DNA of 20,039 nt from Neocallimastix lanati (nom. inval.) (lineage: Eukaryota > Neocallimastigomycota > Neocallimastigomycetes > Neocallimastigales > Neocallimastigaceae), in contig JACVTC010000538.1 in assembly GCA_016946835.1 (NCBI GenBank), positions 1-20,039 of the forward strand, given 5' to 3'. The notes beneath the pieces were generated by a model. That model was given only the letters and a program-made list of their open reading frames with translations, did not search any database and was not told the origin of the DNA. The position numbers and the translations under genes are program-made. How positions within the stretch are numbered: the stretch's first letter is position 1; every line of letters begins with the position of its first letter. Below, piece after piece: positions 1-10,100 of this stretch.

Positions 1-669
1 TAATGGGTGAATGTGATGATAATGCTATTTTACGTTATCATAAAGGTGATAAAACTATAGTAAGTAAATTTTCAGAAGATTTATGTCTTGGTAATCCAAA
101 TAACGAATCCTCAAAATTAAAAAGAAAAGCAAAATTATATGATTGTAGCGAAGAAATATATGATGACCAATTATGGAGTTTAACTTCATCGTATCCTATA
201 AAGAAAACTACTACTATTAAAACTATCACTCATACTAAAACTTCAATAGCTACACCAATTGAATATTCAGTATGGATATATAATGAGCATACTAATAATT
301 GTTTATACGCTCCGGAATATGATAATGAAATTCCAACCTATGAAAAATGTTACGATTCCGATGACTATCAATGGTATGTTATAAATACCACCGGAGGTAG
401 TTACTTCAAATCTAAAACTAATTCAAACTTATGTATTCGAGTTTCAGATAAGGATAGAAGTAAACTATTAATGGGTGAATGTGATGATAATGCTATTTTA
501 CGTTATCGTAAAAATGATAAAACTATAGTAAGTAAATTATCTAATAATTTATGTCTTGGAAAAAGTGAAGCTTCAACATCAAAAAGAATTAAATTATATG
601 ATTGTGAAGAAGGAGCAAATGAAGATCAAATATGGATTTTAACTTCATCGTATCCTATAAAGAAAACTA
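1..669 (+). repeat. Internal direct duplication in the lectin gene
   Basis: Bases 1-210 and 469-669 are two copies of one coding segment. The start (taatgggtgaatgtgatg) is identical in both, and a 30-base stretch at the end is also identical (181-210 and 640-669). The offset falls from 468 to 459 bases, so a net 9 bases were gained or lost in between. The high DNA-level identity points to a fairly recent tandem duplication of a trefoil segment plus its Thr-rich linker. Confidence 0.85.
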
Positions 670-1124
670 TTACTACTACTATTAGTACTACCATTACAAA
701 ATCTCCATCCCCTACTATAAATACTAGCTATCGTTGCGGAAAAGATTTTAATAATAAATCATGTTCTAAAGGTGAATGTTGTAGTAAATATGGTTATTGT
801 GGAACTTCGATAGACCATTGTGGTACTGGATGTCAAGCCAGTTATGGTAGATGTAATGATGGCGGTCGTTGTGGCACTGATTATGGAAAATGTCTTAATG
901 AGAAACAATGTTGTAGTCAATATGGCTATTGTGACATTTCGGATGCTCATTGTGGATTAAAATGTCAAAGCGAGTTTGGGTTATGCTACGGCTCTCACGA
1001 TAAATGTGGTGAACAATATGGTAGGTGTAAAGGTAATAAATGCTGCAGTAAATGGGGTTATTGTGGTACATCCAATGATCATTGTAAAAAAGGATGTCAA
1101 CCAAAGTATGGTTTATGCAAATAA
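1..1124 (+). CDS. Ricin-B-like / CBM18 chitin-binding protein, 5' truncated by the window edge
   Basis: The C-terminal 373+ residues of a probable secreted carbohydrate-binding protein. Two related beta-trefoil-type segments carry QxW-like signatures (DDQLW near residue 55, DYQWY near 122, EDQIW near 208). Each ends in SSYPIKKT followed by a Thr/Ser-rich linker. Three hevein-type chitin-binding modules follow (about residues 244-285, 290-329 and 335-372), each with the pattern CG..YG.C...CCS..GYC...DHC..GCQ..YG.C that forms disulfides. The ATG at position 3 is probably not the start: the same sequence recurs inside the protein (LLMGECDD near residue 155), and bases 1-2 fit the preceding Leu codon of that repeat. 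The start and any signal peptide therefore lie upstream. Such CBM18-rich proteins are common in anaerobic fungi and bind chitin or other glycans at the wall. It most likely belongs to the fungal host and flanks the viral-type block. The exact role is unknown. Confidence 0.85.
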   Translation, partial: MGECDDNAILRYHKGDKTIVSKFSEDLCLGNPNNESSKLKRKAKLYDCSEEIYDDQLWSLTSSYPIKKTTTIKTITHTKTSIATPIEYSVWIYNEHTNNCLYAPEYDNEIPTYEKCYDSDDYQWYVINTTGGSYFKSKTNSNLCIRVSDKDRSKLLMGECDDNAILRYRKNDKTIVSKLSNNLCLGKSEASTSKRIKLYDCEEGANEDQIWILTSSYPIKKTITTTISTTITKSPSPTINTSYRCGKDFNNKSCSKGECCSKYGYCGTSIDHCGTGCQASYGRCNDGGRCGTDYGKCLNEKQCCSQYGYCDISDAHCGLKCQSEFGLCYGSHDKCGEQYGRCKGNKCCSKWGYCGTSNDHCKKGCQPKYGLCK

Positions 1125-2670
1125 AAATTTAATTAGTTTGATAAATAAATTTTAAATCTTTACTTATTAAAGTTTCACAAAAATGATCTATTATATAAAA
1201 AATAAATATAATTCTATCTATTAAAAGCAATAAAAAATAAAAATTAAATATAATACAAAAAATAAATTATATTAAATAAAAAATTAAAAAAATAAAATTA
1301 AAAAATAAAAGTTAAAATAAAAAAAAAAATTATAATTTATTCAATATAAATTATAATTATAACAATAGATTCCATAGATATTTTAGATAGAGTATTTTTG
1401 GACTATTATCTAATAAATTTATAAAAATATTTTTATAAAAATCAAAAAAAGTAATAAATAAATAAATCAATAAAATAAGTAAAAAATAAATTATAAAAAT
1501 GAAATAAAATTAAAAAAAAAAAAGAAATTGATAATTCTTAAAAAAAAAAAAATTGAATAAAATAAAATTGATATTAAATGCAAAAATAGTAAAAGATTTT
1601 TTTAAAAATTTAATTCCTGTTTTTTTTTAAAAGAGAAAAATTTATTTATTTGTAATAAATATTTTTATTTAAAAATAAAAAAAAAAATTTAAATAATATT
1701 AATATTAATTTTTAAAATAAAAAAAAACTTTTTTCTTAAAGATATTTATTCTCTAAAATATCTAAATTAAATTTTTTTAATATAATATTTATTATATTGA
1801 TTTAAAATTTAATTTTTTTATTTTAGACATGAATAAGTCACATAATAATTTATATCATGGATCATAAATATAGTTTTCTTTAACCAAAAAAAAAATTATT
1901 TTATTGCTGTAAATATATTTAATAGTTACACAATATATAATCAAATAATTTTAGATTTTTTGAATTTGTTAAGATATACTTTCAATATATATATATATTT
2001 TTATATACAATTTTTTTTTTTTTTTAAAAATATAATACATTAAATAATTATAATATTTTTCAAATTGGGTAAACATTTTTATCGTTATAAATGAGTTAAA
2101 GAAAAGTTAATTATTAAAAGACTATTTAATATTTTTATTAAAATGAAAAAAAATAAATAAATATAATTAATTCAATATATATTATTTAAATAATTATTAT
2201 TTAGAAAAAATTTTATTTTAATAATAATATAAATAATAATATATTTATATATATAATATAATAAATCCTATATATATAATATATATAAAAATTAAAATAA
2301 TTATTATTTTATTTATTAATTTTTCATTGAGTGTTTATTTACTAAAAAAAAAATAAAAATATTTTATTAAAATTAAATATTACATTAATTTAAATATTTT
2401 ATTTTATTTTATATTCACATTAAAACATAAAACTGTAATGCATTATTAAATATGTATTATTAATCTACAATTATTAAAGTTTCCATATATATTTTCTATA
2501 TATTATTAGCCTATTATTAAAAATATATATTTTAATTTAATTTCTAACCTGTATTACTAATTTTAAGTTTGTTAATATACGTTCAAATGATTCTTATTAT
2601 TGCATATAATAATATATAAATTTATGTATCAATATAATAATTTATTTTTATATAATATTTAATTTTAATC
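1125..2670. other. AT-rich spacer between the host-type gene and the viral-type block
   Basis: About 1.5 kb of almost pure A/T with poly-A, poly-T and (TA)n runs. There is no reading frame of useful length, no tRNA-like fold and no recognisable element. A T15-A5 tract lies at 2011-2030. If the viral-type block is an insertion, its left junction should be in this spacer, but I see no terminal repeat or target-site duplication. Confidence 0.6.
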
Positions 2671-4830
2671 ATGTATTTAAAGTTTAATTTATATACAGAT
2701 GAAGAATTCGAAAAGGAAACGATCCTTATTAAAAATAAGAATGAATTAACGGATAATACAACATCATTTACTCTCAATCCTCAATTACCATGTAAACAAT
2801 GTAAATCAATGATAGATTGTCCAGGACACACGGGAAGAATACCACTTTATTACAGAATTGTTCATCCTGTATTTGTAAGCATATTATGTAAAGAAATAAG
2901 TCATATTTGTCCAATTTGTAAAAAATATGATCCTTTACTTTCCCCTAATAACCCCTGTTGCGTAAAACGTGTAGTTGCTACAACATTTTCATATCATAAA
3001 GTTAAATTGGAGGAAGTCACATCCAATAAATCCAAGTATTCCAAAAATTTTGAAAAAGAGTCAAAGAATATTTCAGAATATTCTTTCACTTTTGGTAGGG
3101 AAACATTATCAATCGAGCAAATGTACGAAGAAATTCGTTCTGCAAATTTTTCAAAAAATCCAGAGCTACAAAATCATTTACTTAATGTGTTTATCAAAAA
3201 TATTCCAGTTTTACCAATCAATATGAGACCATCTATTCTAGATTCTAGCAACACTACGATTCATAATAACGTAACAACATTATATCAACGTGTATTAGAT
3301 CTCAACTACCAATATCACAATGGAAATTTAATTAAGTCCGTCTATATTGTACGTGCGTATAATTTATACAAGAAAATTTTAGGTATTCGTAGTAAAAACG
3401 ATTCGGTTGAGGATGCTAATAGAAATTATATTAAACAGATGTTATCAGGAAAAAATGGTATTTTCCGAAGTATGTGTTTAGCTAAGCGTCAAAATTTTTG
3501 TCTTCGAAGTGTTATCGTGCCAAATATTGATATCCCTTTAGATGTAGTATTAATTCCTAAAGTCTTTACTGATTCCTTAATTCCCTATGGGTATAAAACC
3601 AATGACTTTGTTATCATCAATAGACAACCTACACTTCAAACTACTTCAATCTTAGCCGTTCATTCTCGTCCAAGTAACTGTCGAACCATTCAGATCAATC
3701 CACTTATTGCTAATGTCTTTCAAGCGGATTTTGACGGTGACGAAATGAACATTTTTTGGTTACCGGGTGAAGAAGCTAAAGAAGAGTTGGCCAAAAAATT
3801 AAATATTGCAAATAATATCCGGTCATTTAAAAATGCTTCTATTATGATCAAATTTATACAAGATACTTTAACCGGAATTTATAATATGACACGTAATAAA
3901 GAAATTATTGATATTGATATTGTTAAAAGAATGCGCGATAAATTGGGCATTCCCGATAGTGATTGGAAAAAATTTTGTAAATACTACAAATCGCGTATGA
4001 ATAGTACAGATATCCCATATACTCACCTGTTATCTTTGTTACTTCCTAGAACGCTTACTTTACATGATCATGAAGGTAATCTGATCGTAGATAAAGGAAT
4101 ATTACTAGGTGTTATCAGTGATAAAAATCAAACTATTTTACTTAATGCTATTTCAAATTACGGTAATGAATTCTATTTAAAATTTATGTGGGATGTTCAA
4201 CGCATGGTTCATGTATATAATCTTACTCATGTTATCACTATTTCTATTGCTGATTGTATGGTAAATGATAAATTAAGAGAATCATATCTTCCCATAACGG
4301 ATAGTATCTTAAATAAAATGGATCCTATACCTGTACTAAATCTTGACTCATTGATAGAAAATCAAAATAAATTTGAAAATTACAACGAGTTTAAGAATCA
4401 AGTTTTTCGAAAATATTGTGACCTTACAGAATTAGTGGAATCCATCGATAATAATTTAACTAATATCATTAACAGTGGATCTAAAGGAAATGTGGATAAT
4501 GTTATTCAAATATTGATGTCGGTTGGAGTTCAAGCTATTTTACCAGTTTGTTATATTAAAAGTTCCTATTCCGAAGGATTAACAGCAAAAGAATTATTTA
4601 TTCATTCAAAATCTGGTCGTGCAGGTATTATTTCTACTTCTCTTAATACATCATCTACCGGGTATTTACAAAGAGAACTTGTTAAAAGTATGGAAGATTT
4701 AGTAACCGATGAACAAGGAGTAGTTCATAACTACTCCAATGAGGAGATATATTATTACCCATTTAGTACAAATAAGCCAGACATTGATGAAACATTTTTA
4801 GAGCATGCATTTTCTATGGCTAGTCTTTAA
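2671..4830 (+). CDS. DNA-directed RNA polymerase largest subunit (RPB1/beta'), N-terminal half
   Basis: The clamp-core and active-centre half of a multisubunit RNA polymerase, 719 residues. An N-terminal zinc site CKQC-x5-CPGHTG (C41, C44, C50, H53) matches the RPB1 clamp, with more Cys pairs at 80/83 and 96/97. NRQPTL lies near 317 and the metal-binding loop QADFDGDEMN spans 351-360 (D353, D355 and D357 hold the catalytic Mg). A funnel SGSKGN motif lies near 608. The bridge-helix region SGRAGIIST...STGYLQRELVKSMEDL starts near 648. The frame stops soon after, where full-length RPB1 continues into cleft and foot. The start is fixed by an in-frame TAA at 2653-2655. The C-terminal half is a separate gene at 16476. 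The eukaryote/archaea-type motifs and the company of NCLDV-type genes suggest a giant-virus enzyme rather than host Pol I, II or III, which are single long chains. Odd: RQPTLQ replaces the usual RQPTLH. Confidence 0.93.
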   Translation: MYLKFNLYTDEEFEKETILIKNKNELTDNTTSFTLNPQLPCKQCKSMIDCPGHTGRIPLYYRIVHPVFVSILCKEISHICPICKKYDPLLSPNNPCCVKRVVATTFSYHKVKLEEVTSNKSKYSKNFEKESKNISEYSFTFGRETLSIEQMYEEIRSANFSKNPELQNHLLNVFIKNIPVLPINMRPSILDSSNTTIHNNVTTLYQRVLDLNYQYHNGNLIKSVYIVRAYNLYKKILGIRSKNDSVEDANRNYIKQMLSGKNGIFRSMCLAKRQNFCLRSVIVPNIDIPLDVVLIPKVFTDSLIPYGYKTNDFVIINRQPTLQTTSILAVHSRPSNCRTIQINPLIANVFQADFDGDEMNIFWLPGEEAKEELAKKLNIANNIRSFKNASIMIKFIQDTLTGIYNMTRNKEIIDIDIVKRMRDKLGIPDSDWKKFCKYYKSRMNSTDIPYTHLLSLLLPRTLTLHDHEGNLIVDKGILLGVISDKNQTILLNAISNYGNEFYLKFMWDVQRMVHVYNLTHVITISIADCMVNDKLRESYLPITDSILNKMDPIPVLNLDSLIENQNKFENYNEFKNQVFRKYCDLTELVESIDNNLTNIINSGSKGNVDNVIQILMSVGVQAILPVCYIKSSYSEGLTAKELFIHSKSGRAGIISTSLNTSSTGYLQRELVKSMEDLVTDEQGVVHNYSNEEIYYYPFSTNKPDIDETFLEHAFSMASL

Positions 4831-4831
4831 A

Positions 4832-4930
4832 CTAAATATAATATATAGAGACCGTCAATATGATATTACAGATATAAAAATAGGATATAATATAAAATAT
4901 TTTGCTGATATCAAAAAAGGTGTAGTTTAA
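4832..4930 (+). other. Open +1-frame stretch just after the RPB1 N-half (possible remnant or extension)
   Basis: Right after the stop of the RPB1 N-half, the +1 frame stays open for 32 codons to a TAA at 4928-4930. It encodes a mixed-composition peptide (with RDRQYDITDIKIGY and FADIKKGVV) whose base composition resembles coding sequence more than the spacer that follows. It has no ATG of its own. It could be a decayed piece of the polymerase cleft/foot region reached by a frameshift near cttTAAac, or chance. This is inference. Confidence 0.25.
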
Positions 4931-5490
4931 AGTTTTAAAAATATTTTAAATATAAAAAAAAATTTATTACTATTACTGTATATTTGTTTTTATATTTTTT
5001 TAAAAAAACATTATATACATTTATGAAATAGTTAATTTTTTTAAGCATCTTTTTACTTTTTTTTTTTTTTTAAAAAAATCATATACATATATTAATGGAA
5101 TAAACAATTATTTTTATTTTTAATAATAAATAAATTATAGTAATTAATTTACTATTTACATAATTTTAAAATATTAAATATTAATATGAATATAATTATT
5201 ATAATGATTTAAGTATAAAAATTATTGAAATGTTAAATAAAATTAAAAATTATTAAATAGAGTTTAAATTTATTATAATTTAATTTTTTTTTTATTTATA
5301 AAATTAAAATATCATAAAGAATTACAAATGAATTTACACGTTTATACATGCTTTTAATTATTAATTTTATTTTTCATAGTTTTATACATGAATATAATTA
5401 TTATTATTATTATTATATTTTTTTTTTTCAATTTTGTATATAATTTTAATTTTTATTTTATTTTAATCTTTAAATGTTTTTTTTTAGAAA
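4931..5490. other. AT-rich convergent spacer
   Basis: Non-coding gap between two gene 3' ends (RPB1 N-half on + and the zinc-motif gene on -). It holds two T-tract/A-tract elements (described separately), an (ATT)n run near 5399-5415 and otherwise featureless A/T sequence. Confidence 0.6.
4995..5110. terminator. Paired T-tract/A-tract elements in a convergent spacer
   Basis: Two imperfect copies of a T-run then A7 then an ATATACAT-containing tail: T7A7 at 4995-5008 and T15A7 at 5057-5078, each followed by similar sequence (ttatatacatttatgaaata and catatacatatattaatgga). The T/A runs are self-complementary and lie between two gene ends, so a 3'-end or terminator role is plausible. Poxviruses and asfarviruses do end early transcripts at U-rich signals. 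The role here is inferred only from position and base content. Confidence 0.3.
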
Positions 5491-6363
5491 TTATTCAGAA
5501 TTAATATTCAAAGTTATATAAGATTTTGAATTATAGTAAAAAGTATTATAATGATCATTAATAATTTTATTTATTTTATTGTAGATTACTACCGGATTAT
5601 TTTCAATAATATCACTATTGCGTTTGTTAATTTCATTAATATCATATGGAATTCCGTATTCAGAGAGAAATTCCTTAATTTTACTAAAAATAGGTTTTTC
5701 CTTAATCAAAGCAATAGACTTGAACGTCATTTTAATGTAATACTCGGGTTGTAATTCTTCTCCATATCTACTGACTTCAACATAATGAGTTGCCATAAAA
5801 TAACTGTTTTGTTTTTTATTTTTTTCGGTGGAGCAATATTGAATAACAAGTATTCCAGCACCAAAATAACTTTTAAATTCATCGAAAAATAAAATATAAG
5901 AATGTAATGATTTGTCAACCATATCAACACTTAATGGCCATTTAGTAGACTTAGGTTCATTTTTTCTTATATCGTTGTTTTGACTGTCCTTTTGAAATAT
6001 CCAATTATTACCTAGGGAAACAACAACTGCCGGATGTCCATATTTAAGAGTGGTAGCAACATTACTGATATATTGATTTAATGGTAGTTTCCCTTCTGAA
6101 CGAACATGAACTCCACAATACATATGTCCCGGAATTACTTTATTATTACAAGTGGTTTTATTTCTTTTTAATCCAATACAAGTATTATTCAAACTAAGTT
6201 TGGCCATTTCGTGAATTGATGATTGGATATCATCTTCCTTAGTTAAATTATTTAAAATATTATCTTTATTTATATTAAGGTTATAATTATTATTGAAGAC
6301 TTGGACAGATTTACTACATAATATTTCGATCACTTCGTTGTAATAATTTGTTAAATTTTCCAT
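5491..6363 (-). CDS. Uncharacterised protein with a C-x9-C-x10-C-x2-H zinc motif
   Basis: 290 residues, no family recognised overall. A compact motif at residues 62-86 (C62, C72, C83, H86, ending GHMYCGVH) resembles the short Cys3His modules common in giant-virus proteins, where a Gly-x-x-Tyr-Cys-x-x-His end is usual. It probably binds one zinc. The rest looks like a folded alpha/beta protein: a hydrophobic stretch at about 108-123 (HPAVVVSLGNNWIF) and another at about 160-182 (YILFFDEF...AGILVIQY). There is no signal peptide, no clear membrane segment and no catalytic motif I can name. The N-terminus is Asn-rich. It is transcribed divergently from the helicase gene across an 832-base gap, and convergently with the RPB1 N-half. 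The function is unknown. A nucleic-acid or protein-binding role is only a guess from the zinc motif. Confidence 0.75.
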   Translation of the reverse strand: MENLTNYYNEVIEILCSKSVQVFNNNYNLNINKDNILNNLTKEDDIQSSIHEMAKLSLNNTCIGLKRNKTTCNNKVIPGHMYCGVHVRSEGKLPLNQYISNVATTLKYGHPAVVVSLGNNWIFQKDSQNNDIRKNEPKSTKWPLSVDMVDKSLHSYILFFDEFKSYFGAGILVIQYCSTEKNKKQNSYFMATHYVEVSRYGEELQPEYYIKMTFKSIALIKEKPIFSKIKEFLSEYGIPYDINEINKRNSDIIENNPVVIYNKINKIINDHYNTFYYNSKSYITLNINSE

Positions 6364-6785
6364 TATTACAAATTTAAATAGAATAATATAAACCTTATTA
6401 AAAGTAAAAAATAAAATTTAAAATTAAATTATATTAAATTTATAAAAATAATAATGTAAGTAATTCTAAAAGTATTTATTTAACTTCTTTTATAAAAGTC
6501 ATTTATCATTTGAAAGAGTTTTCTCATATAAATTAAATAAAGTTTTTAAAGTTTAAAGTAGATCTAAAAAAAAATAAAATTTTTAAAATTTAATCTTGAT
6601 CTAAAATTTAAAATTTTATACCTTTTAATTTATTTTTTGGGATAGTTGAATTTTAAATATTAGTAAATTTATATTATATATATATATTTTTTTATAGTTG
6701 GACAGATATTGTAATAATTTATCAATTTTCAATAGCATATATTATTCATTCATATACCAATAAAATTAAAAGAAAAAATTTTAAT

Positions 6786-6820
6786 AAATTAAATATATTA
6801 TTAGTACATTGAAAATATAT
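6786..6820. repeat. Dispersed AAATTAAATATATT..GTACATTGAAAA element, copy 1
   Basis: A 35-base segment nearly identical to 11175-11212: aaattaaatatatt, then 4-5 variable bases, then GTACATTGAAAA and a TA-rich tail. The GTACATTG core is too specific to be background in such A/T sequence. One copy is in a divergent and one in a convergent spacer. The function is unknown. Confidence 0.4.
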
Positions 6821-7171
6821 TTATAAAATGATTTAAAAAGTATAATATTTAATACATTTATAAACAAATATTAAGGTTTATATTTTATAAATTTATTAAA
6901 AAAAAAAAAATATAAAAGTTAAAAGAGTAATACATTTTTTGATATATTACATAAAAATTAGTATAATTTTAATTTTGAATAAAGTATTATTGATGTAGTA
7001 AATAAATTATTATTTTACAATTATTTAATTTAATTTGTTAAGTAGTTTAATTACTTTATTATTAATTATATTTATTTTCCATTATATAAATATATATTAA
7101 TTTTTCCTTTTTGTTTTATTTTTTTTTTCTCTTTAATTTATTTACAAAAATAATAGAGTTAAATAAATTTG

Positions 7172-7195
7172 TATTGAGGATAGATAGAACTATAA
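7172..7195 (+). promoter_or_regulatory. TATTGAG...AACTAT start-proximal motif (helicase)
   Basis: TATTGAG, then GATA, then AACTAT directly before the helicase ATG. The same ordered pieces (TATTGAG, ATA, AACTAT) precede the 736-aa candidate VETF gene at 13814. A shared promoter element for two putative initiation-factor genes is possible. Two examples are weak support. Confidence 0.25.
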
Positions 7196-10100
7196 ATGAC
7201 ATATCCGGATATTAATAACTTACATAGTTTAAGAGAATTTACGGAGATTTATACGAATAATCCGTTGATAGAAGAAAATGTACATATGAAAAGATACCAA
7301 ATATTACCCGTAAGGTATATGTCACCGGAAAATGAAGTGGTCAACCGATTTCTAATTTATCATTCACCAGGAACCGGGAAATCATTCACCGCATTATGGA
7401 TTGCATTAAAATTCATAAATGTTTATAAGAAACCTTGTATTATTCTTGTAAAAGGTAAGGAAGCTATTACGGAATTTACCAAACGTGTAAAGACTTGGTA
7501 TGATTATACTTTTGAATATTATCCACACTTACCGAACGTTAAAGATTATAAAGAATTTATCAAAAAGTATATTGAATTTCGCACTTATATAACTTTCTGT
7601 AACGATATCCAAAACATTAATGATAGTAACACTGACACCGATGGTAATGACAACAAAAGTGATCACCAACAGACAACATCTAATTCTTTTTCTTTTTATG
7701 ATGAAAGATTAATTATTATTGATGAAGTTCATCATTTTCGTAACCCTACCAAAAAAAAGTTTATCTATAACAATTTAAGTTCACTTTTAAATCATATTAA
7801 TAAAGGTCGAATTATATTTATGTCTGCAACTCCGATTTTTGATAATGCAAATGAAATAACAGATCTGGTTAAATTAATTAAACCAAATTTGAATTCCACT
7901 TCATTTTTAAACCCTGAAAAACTGAAAGAAGAAATGCTTGGTCACCTGTCTTATTATGGATTAAATCCACCAAACACGACCGTGAATTATATGGGTTCAT
8001 ATATATCAGGTATTGAACGTTACAAAATAGTAAAAGTACCTATGCAAGGAGTTCAACTTCAAAATTATCGAAATATCCTAAAGGAACCTCAAGAGAAGAA
8101 TAATATGGGAATCAATTATGTGAAAGCAACACTTGGTGTTCTTCATTTACAAATTGATGATAATTTAACACAAGATACTAATAAAGGATCAAAAGCAAAA
8201 GGTAAATCGAATGATACTAATAAAGGATCAAAAGCAAAAGGTAAATCGAATGATGCAAAGAAAAGATCAAAATCCAAAGTTAAATCGGAATTATCAGAAT
8301 ACCAATTTAGTAATGATAAGATTATTCATAGTAACCCTCTTTTACAAGATATTATAATGCAACAATCCAAGGATATTAAAAATTATTGTTGTAAATTGTA
8401 TCATTGTCTTAACGAAATAAATAAAAAGGAAAATCCAGACGGACCTGTATTTATCTATTGCAGTATCATTGAGCAAGTTGGTATTTATTACTTTTCCGCG
8501 ATACTTTGTGCTATGGGCTATCATTATATATATAATAAAATATCTTCTAATAGCCGTCATAATGATGAGACATCAAATTTTTCCAATTTAGAAAGTAAAG
8601 TGGATAGGAAAGGCAAAGGGATCGATCGTTTTCTTCCTCATCATTTTTCTTCTTTTCATAATGGTGATGTTGATGATGATAACAAATTCGCTGAACTAAA
8701 GGAAATTCGAAAAGAAAGAGAGGATAAATTTTGGAATTTTACATTTATTACTGGAGATAAAAAGCTCTGTCCAAATATGATGGAACGTTTAGATATGTTT
8801 AATGATTCAAGTAATCAAAATGGATCAAAGATAAAGGTTCTTCTAGGAAGTGACATAGTATCGGAAAGTGTTGATATTATGAATGTCCGACAATTACACA
8901 TATTAACACCGCATTGGAATTATGAGAAAATAAATCAAATTATTGGCCGTATTCGACGTGTCGGTTCACATGATTCTCTTCCTGAAAATCAACGATTCGT
9001 CAATGTTTATTTGTACATGGCATGTGATGACGAAGTAGAGTGTTCCGATTCATATCAGTATAGTGTGGACTATCGCAAGTATATTTTATGTGAAAATAAA
9101 TATAAAGATGCGTTAAAATTTAATCAAGCATTAAAAAATGCTTCTATAGAATTTTTGATTCATGCTCCTTTTAACTTAAATGATTCTCAAAACACTAACG
9201 GTCTCTCTACTAAAGAACAGAATAAACCTTTTGATATTGAATCAAGCCTGAGTGAAAGTAGAGCAATGACCAATACTAGTATAGCTATAGATGCTAATAT
9301 TCATGGAGAGACTTCTACATTCAAAGATATTAATGGAAATGAGATAATTGGCAATACAAGTATCGTTCCATATTTACATTATTCTTCAGTATACTTAGAT
9401 AAACTTTTACCATTATGTATGATCGAAATAAATAAAAAGTTAAGATCATTCTTTTCAGAAAACAATTGTATTAGAATTATGGATCTTATGGATAGAATTC
9501 CTGTCATTAATCTATTCGTATTACCAAAATTAATAGAATATATAAATAGTAATAATATTGTGATAGCTGGTGGTATTTTAAGATATTCTGACGGAATGAT
9601 TTATCGTAAAATTATATCCAATTATCGTTTAAATTATAGGAATGCTTATTTTGGAAAATTACTTCGCCAAAATCTTCCATTTTATAATAATAATAGAAGT
9701 AGGCGAATGAACGAACAGTTATCCTACTTTATTCACGCAAAAGTTGATATAAAAAGCGAAGAAATAGTGTCTTTAAACAATAAATTACAAAATGCTAATA
9801 TGACCAGAGAAGCATATAATCAAATTATTAAATATTCTCATACTGAAAAATTGTTTATATTAAGATATGCTCTACGTCAAAATTTATTCAATATCACTAA
9901 ATTATTTTATCCTTATTGGAAAAAAATCGATAATTTCGTTTATATATCATATTTTTCAACTATTACAACTTCATCTTATGCTAGTAATAAAAAAAAGTCA
10001 GAGAAGGATTTTAGTACTAATATTATTTATGCAAATTTTAATTTTCGAGAATGGAGGTTGGTAAATGATGAGCCTAATTCAGAGGATATTTCAAAACAAA

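Larger units (their letters stand above)
6364..7195. promoter_or_regulatory. Divergent AT-rich spacer between the zinc-motif gene and the helicase
   Basis: 832 bases between two gene starts, so both promoters should lie here. There is no reading frame. It contains one copy of the tACATTGAAAAtat element (6786-6820), an A12 run at 6899-6910 and a TATTGAG motif at 7172-7178 just ahead of the helicase start. No experimentally known promoter motif is recognised. Confidence 0.4.

Noticed and set aside
3-5. ATG at position 3 as the true start of the lectin gene
   Set aside because: The same MGECDD stretch recurs inside the protein after LL, and bases 1-2 fit the preceding codon, so the gene runs off the left edge.
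1829-1867. Mini-ORF after a ttttattttag that looks like a 3' splice site
   Set aside because: Only 12 codons with no homology hint. T-rich stretches ending in AG are expected by chance here.
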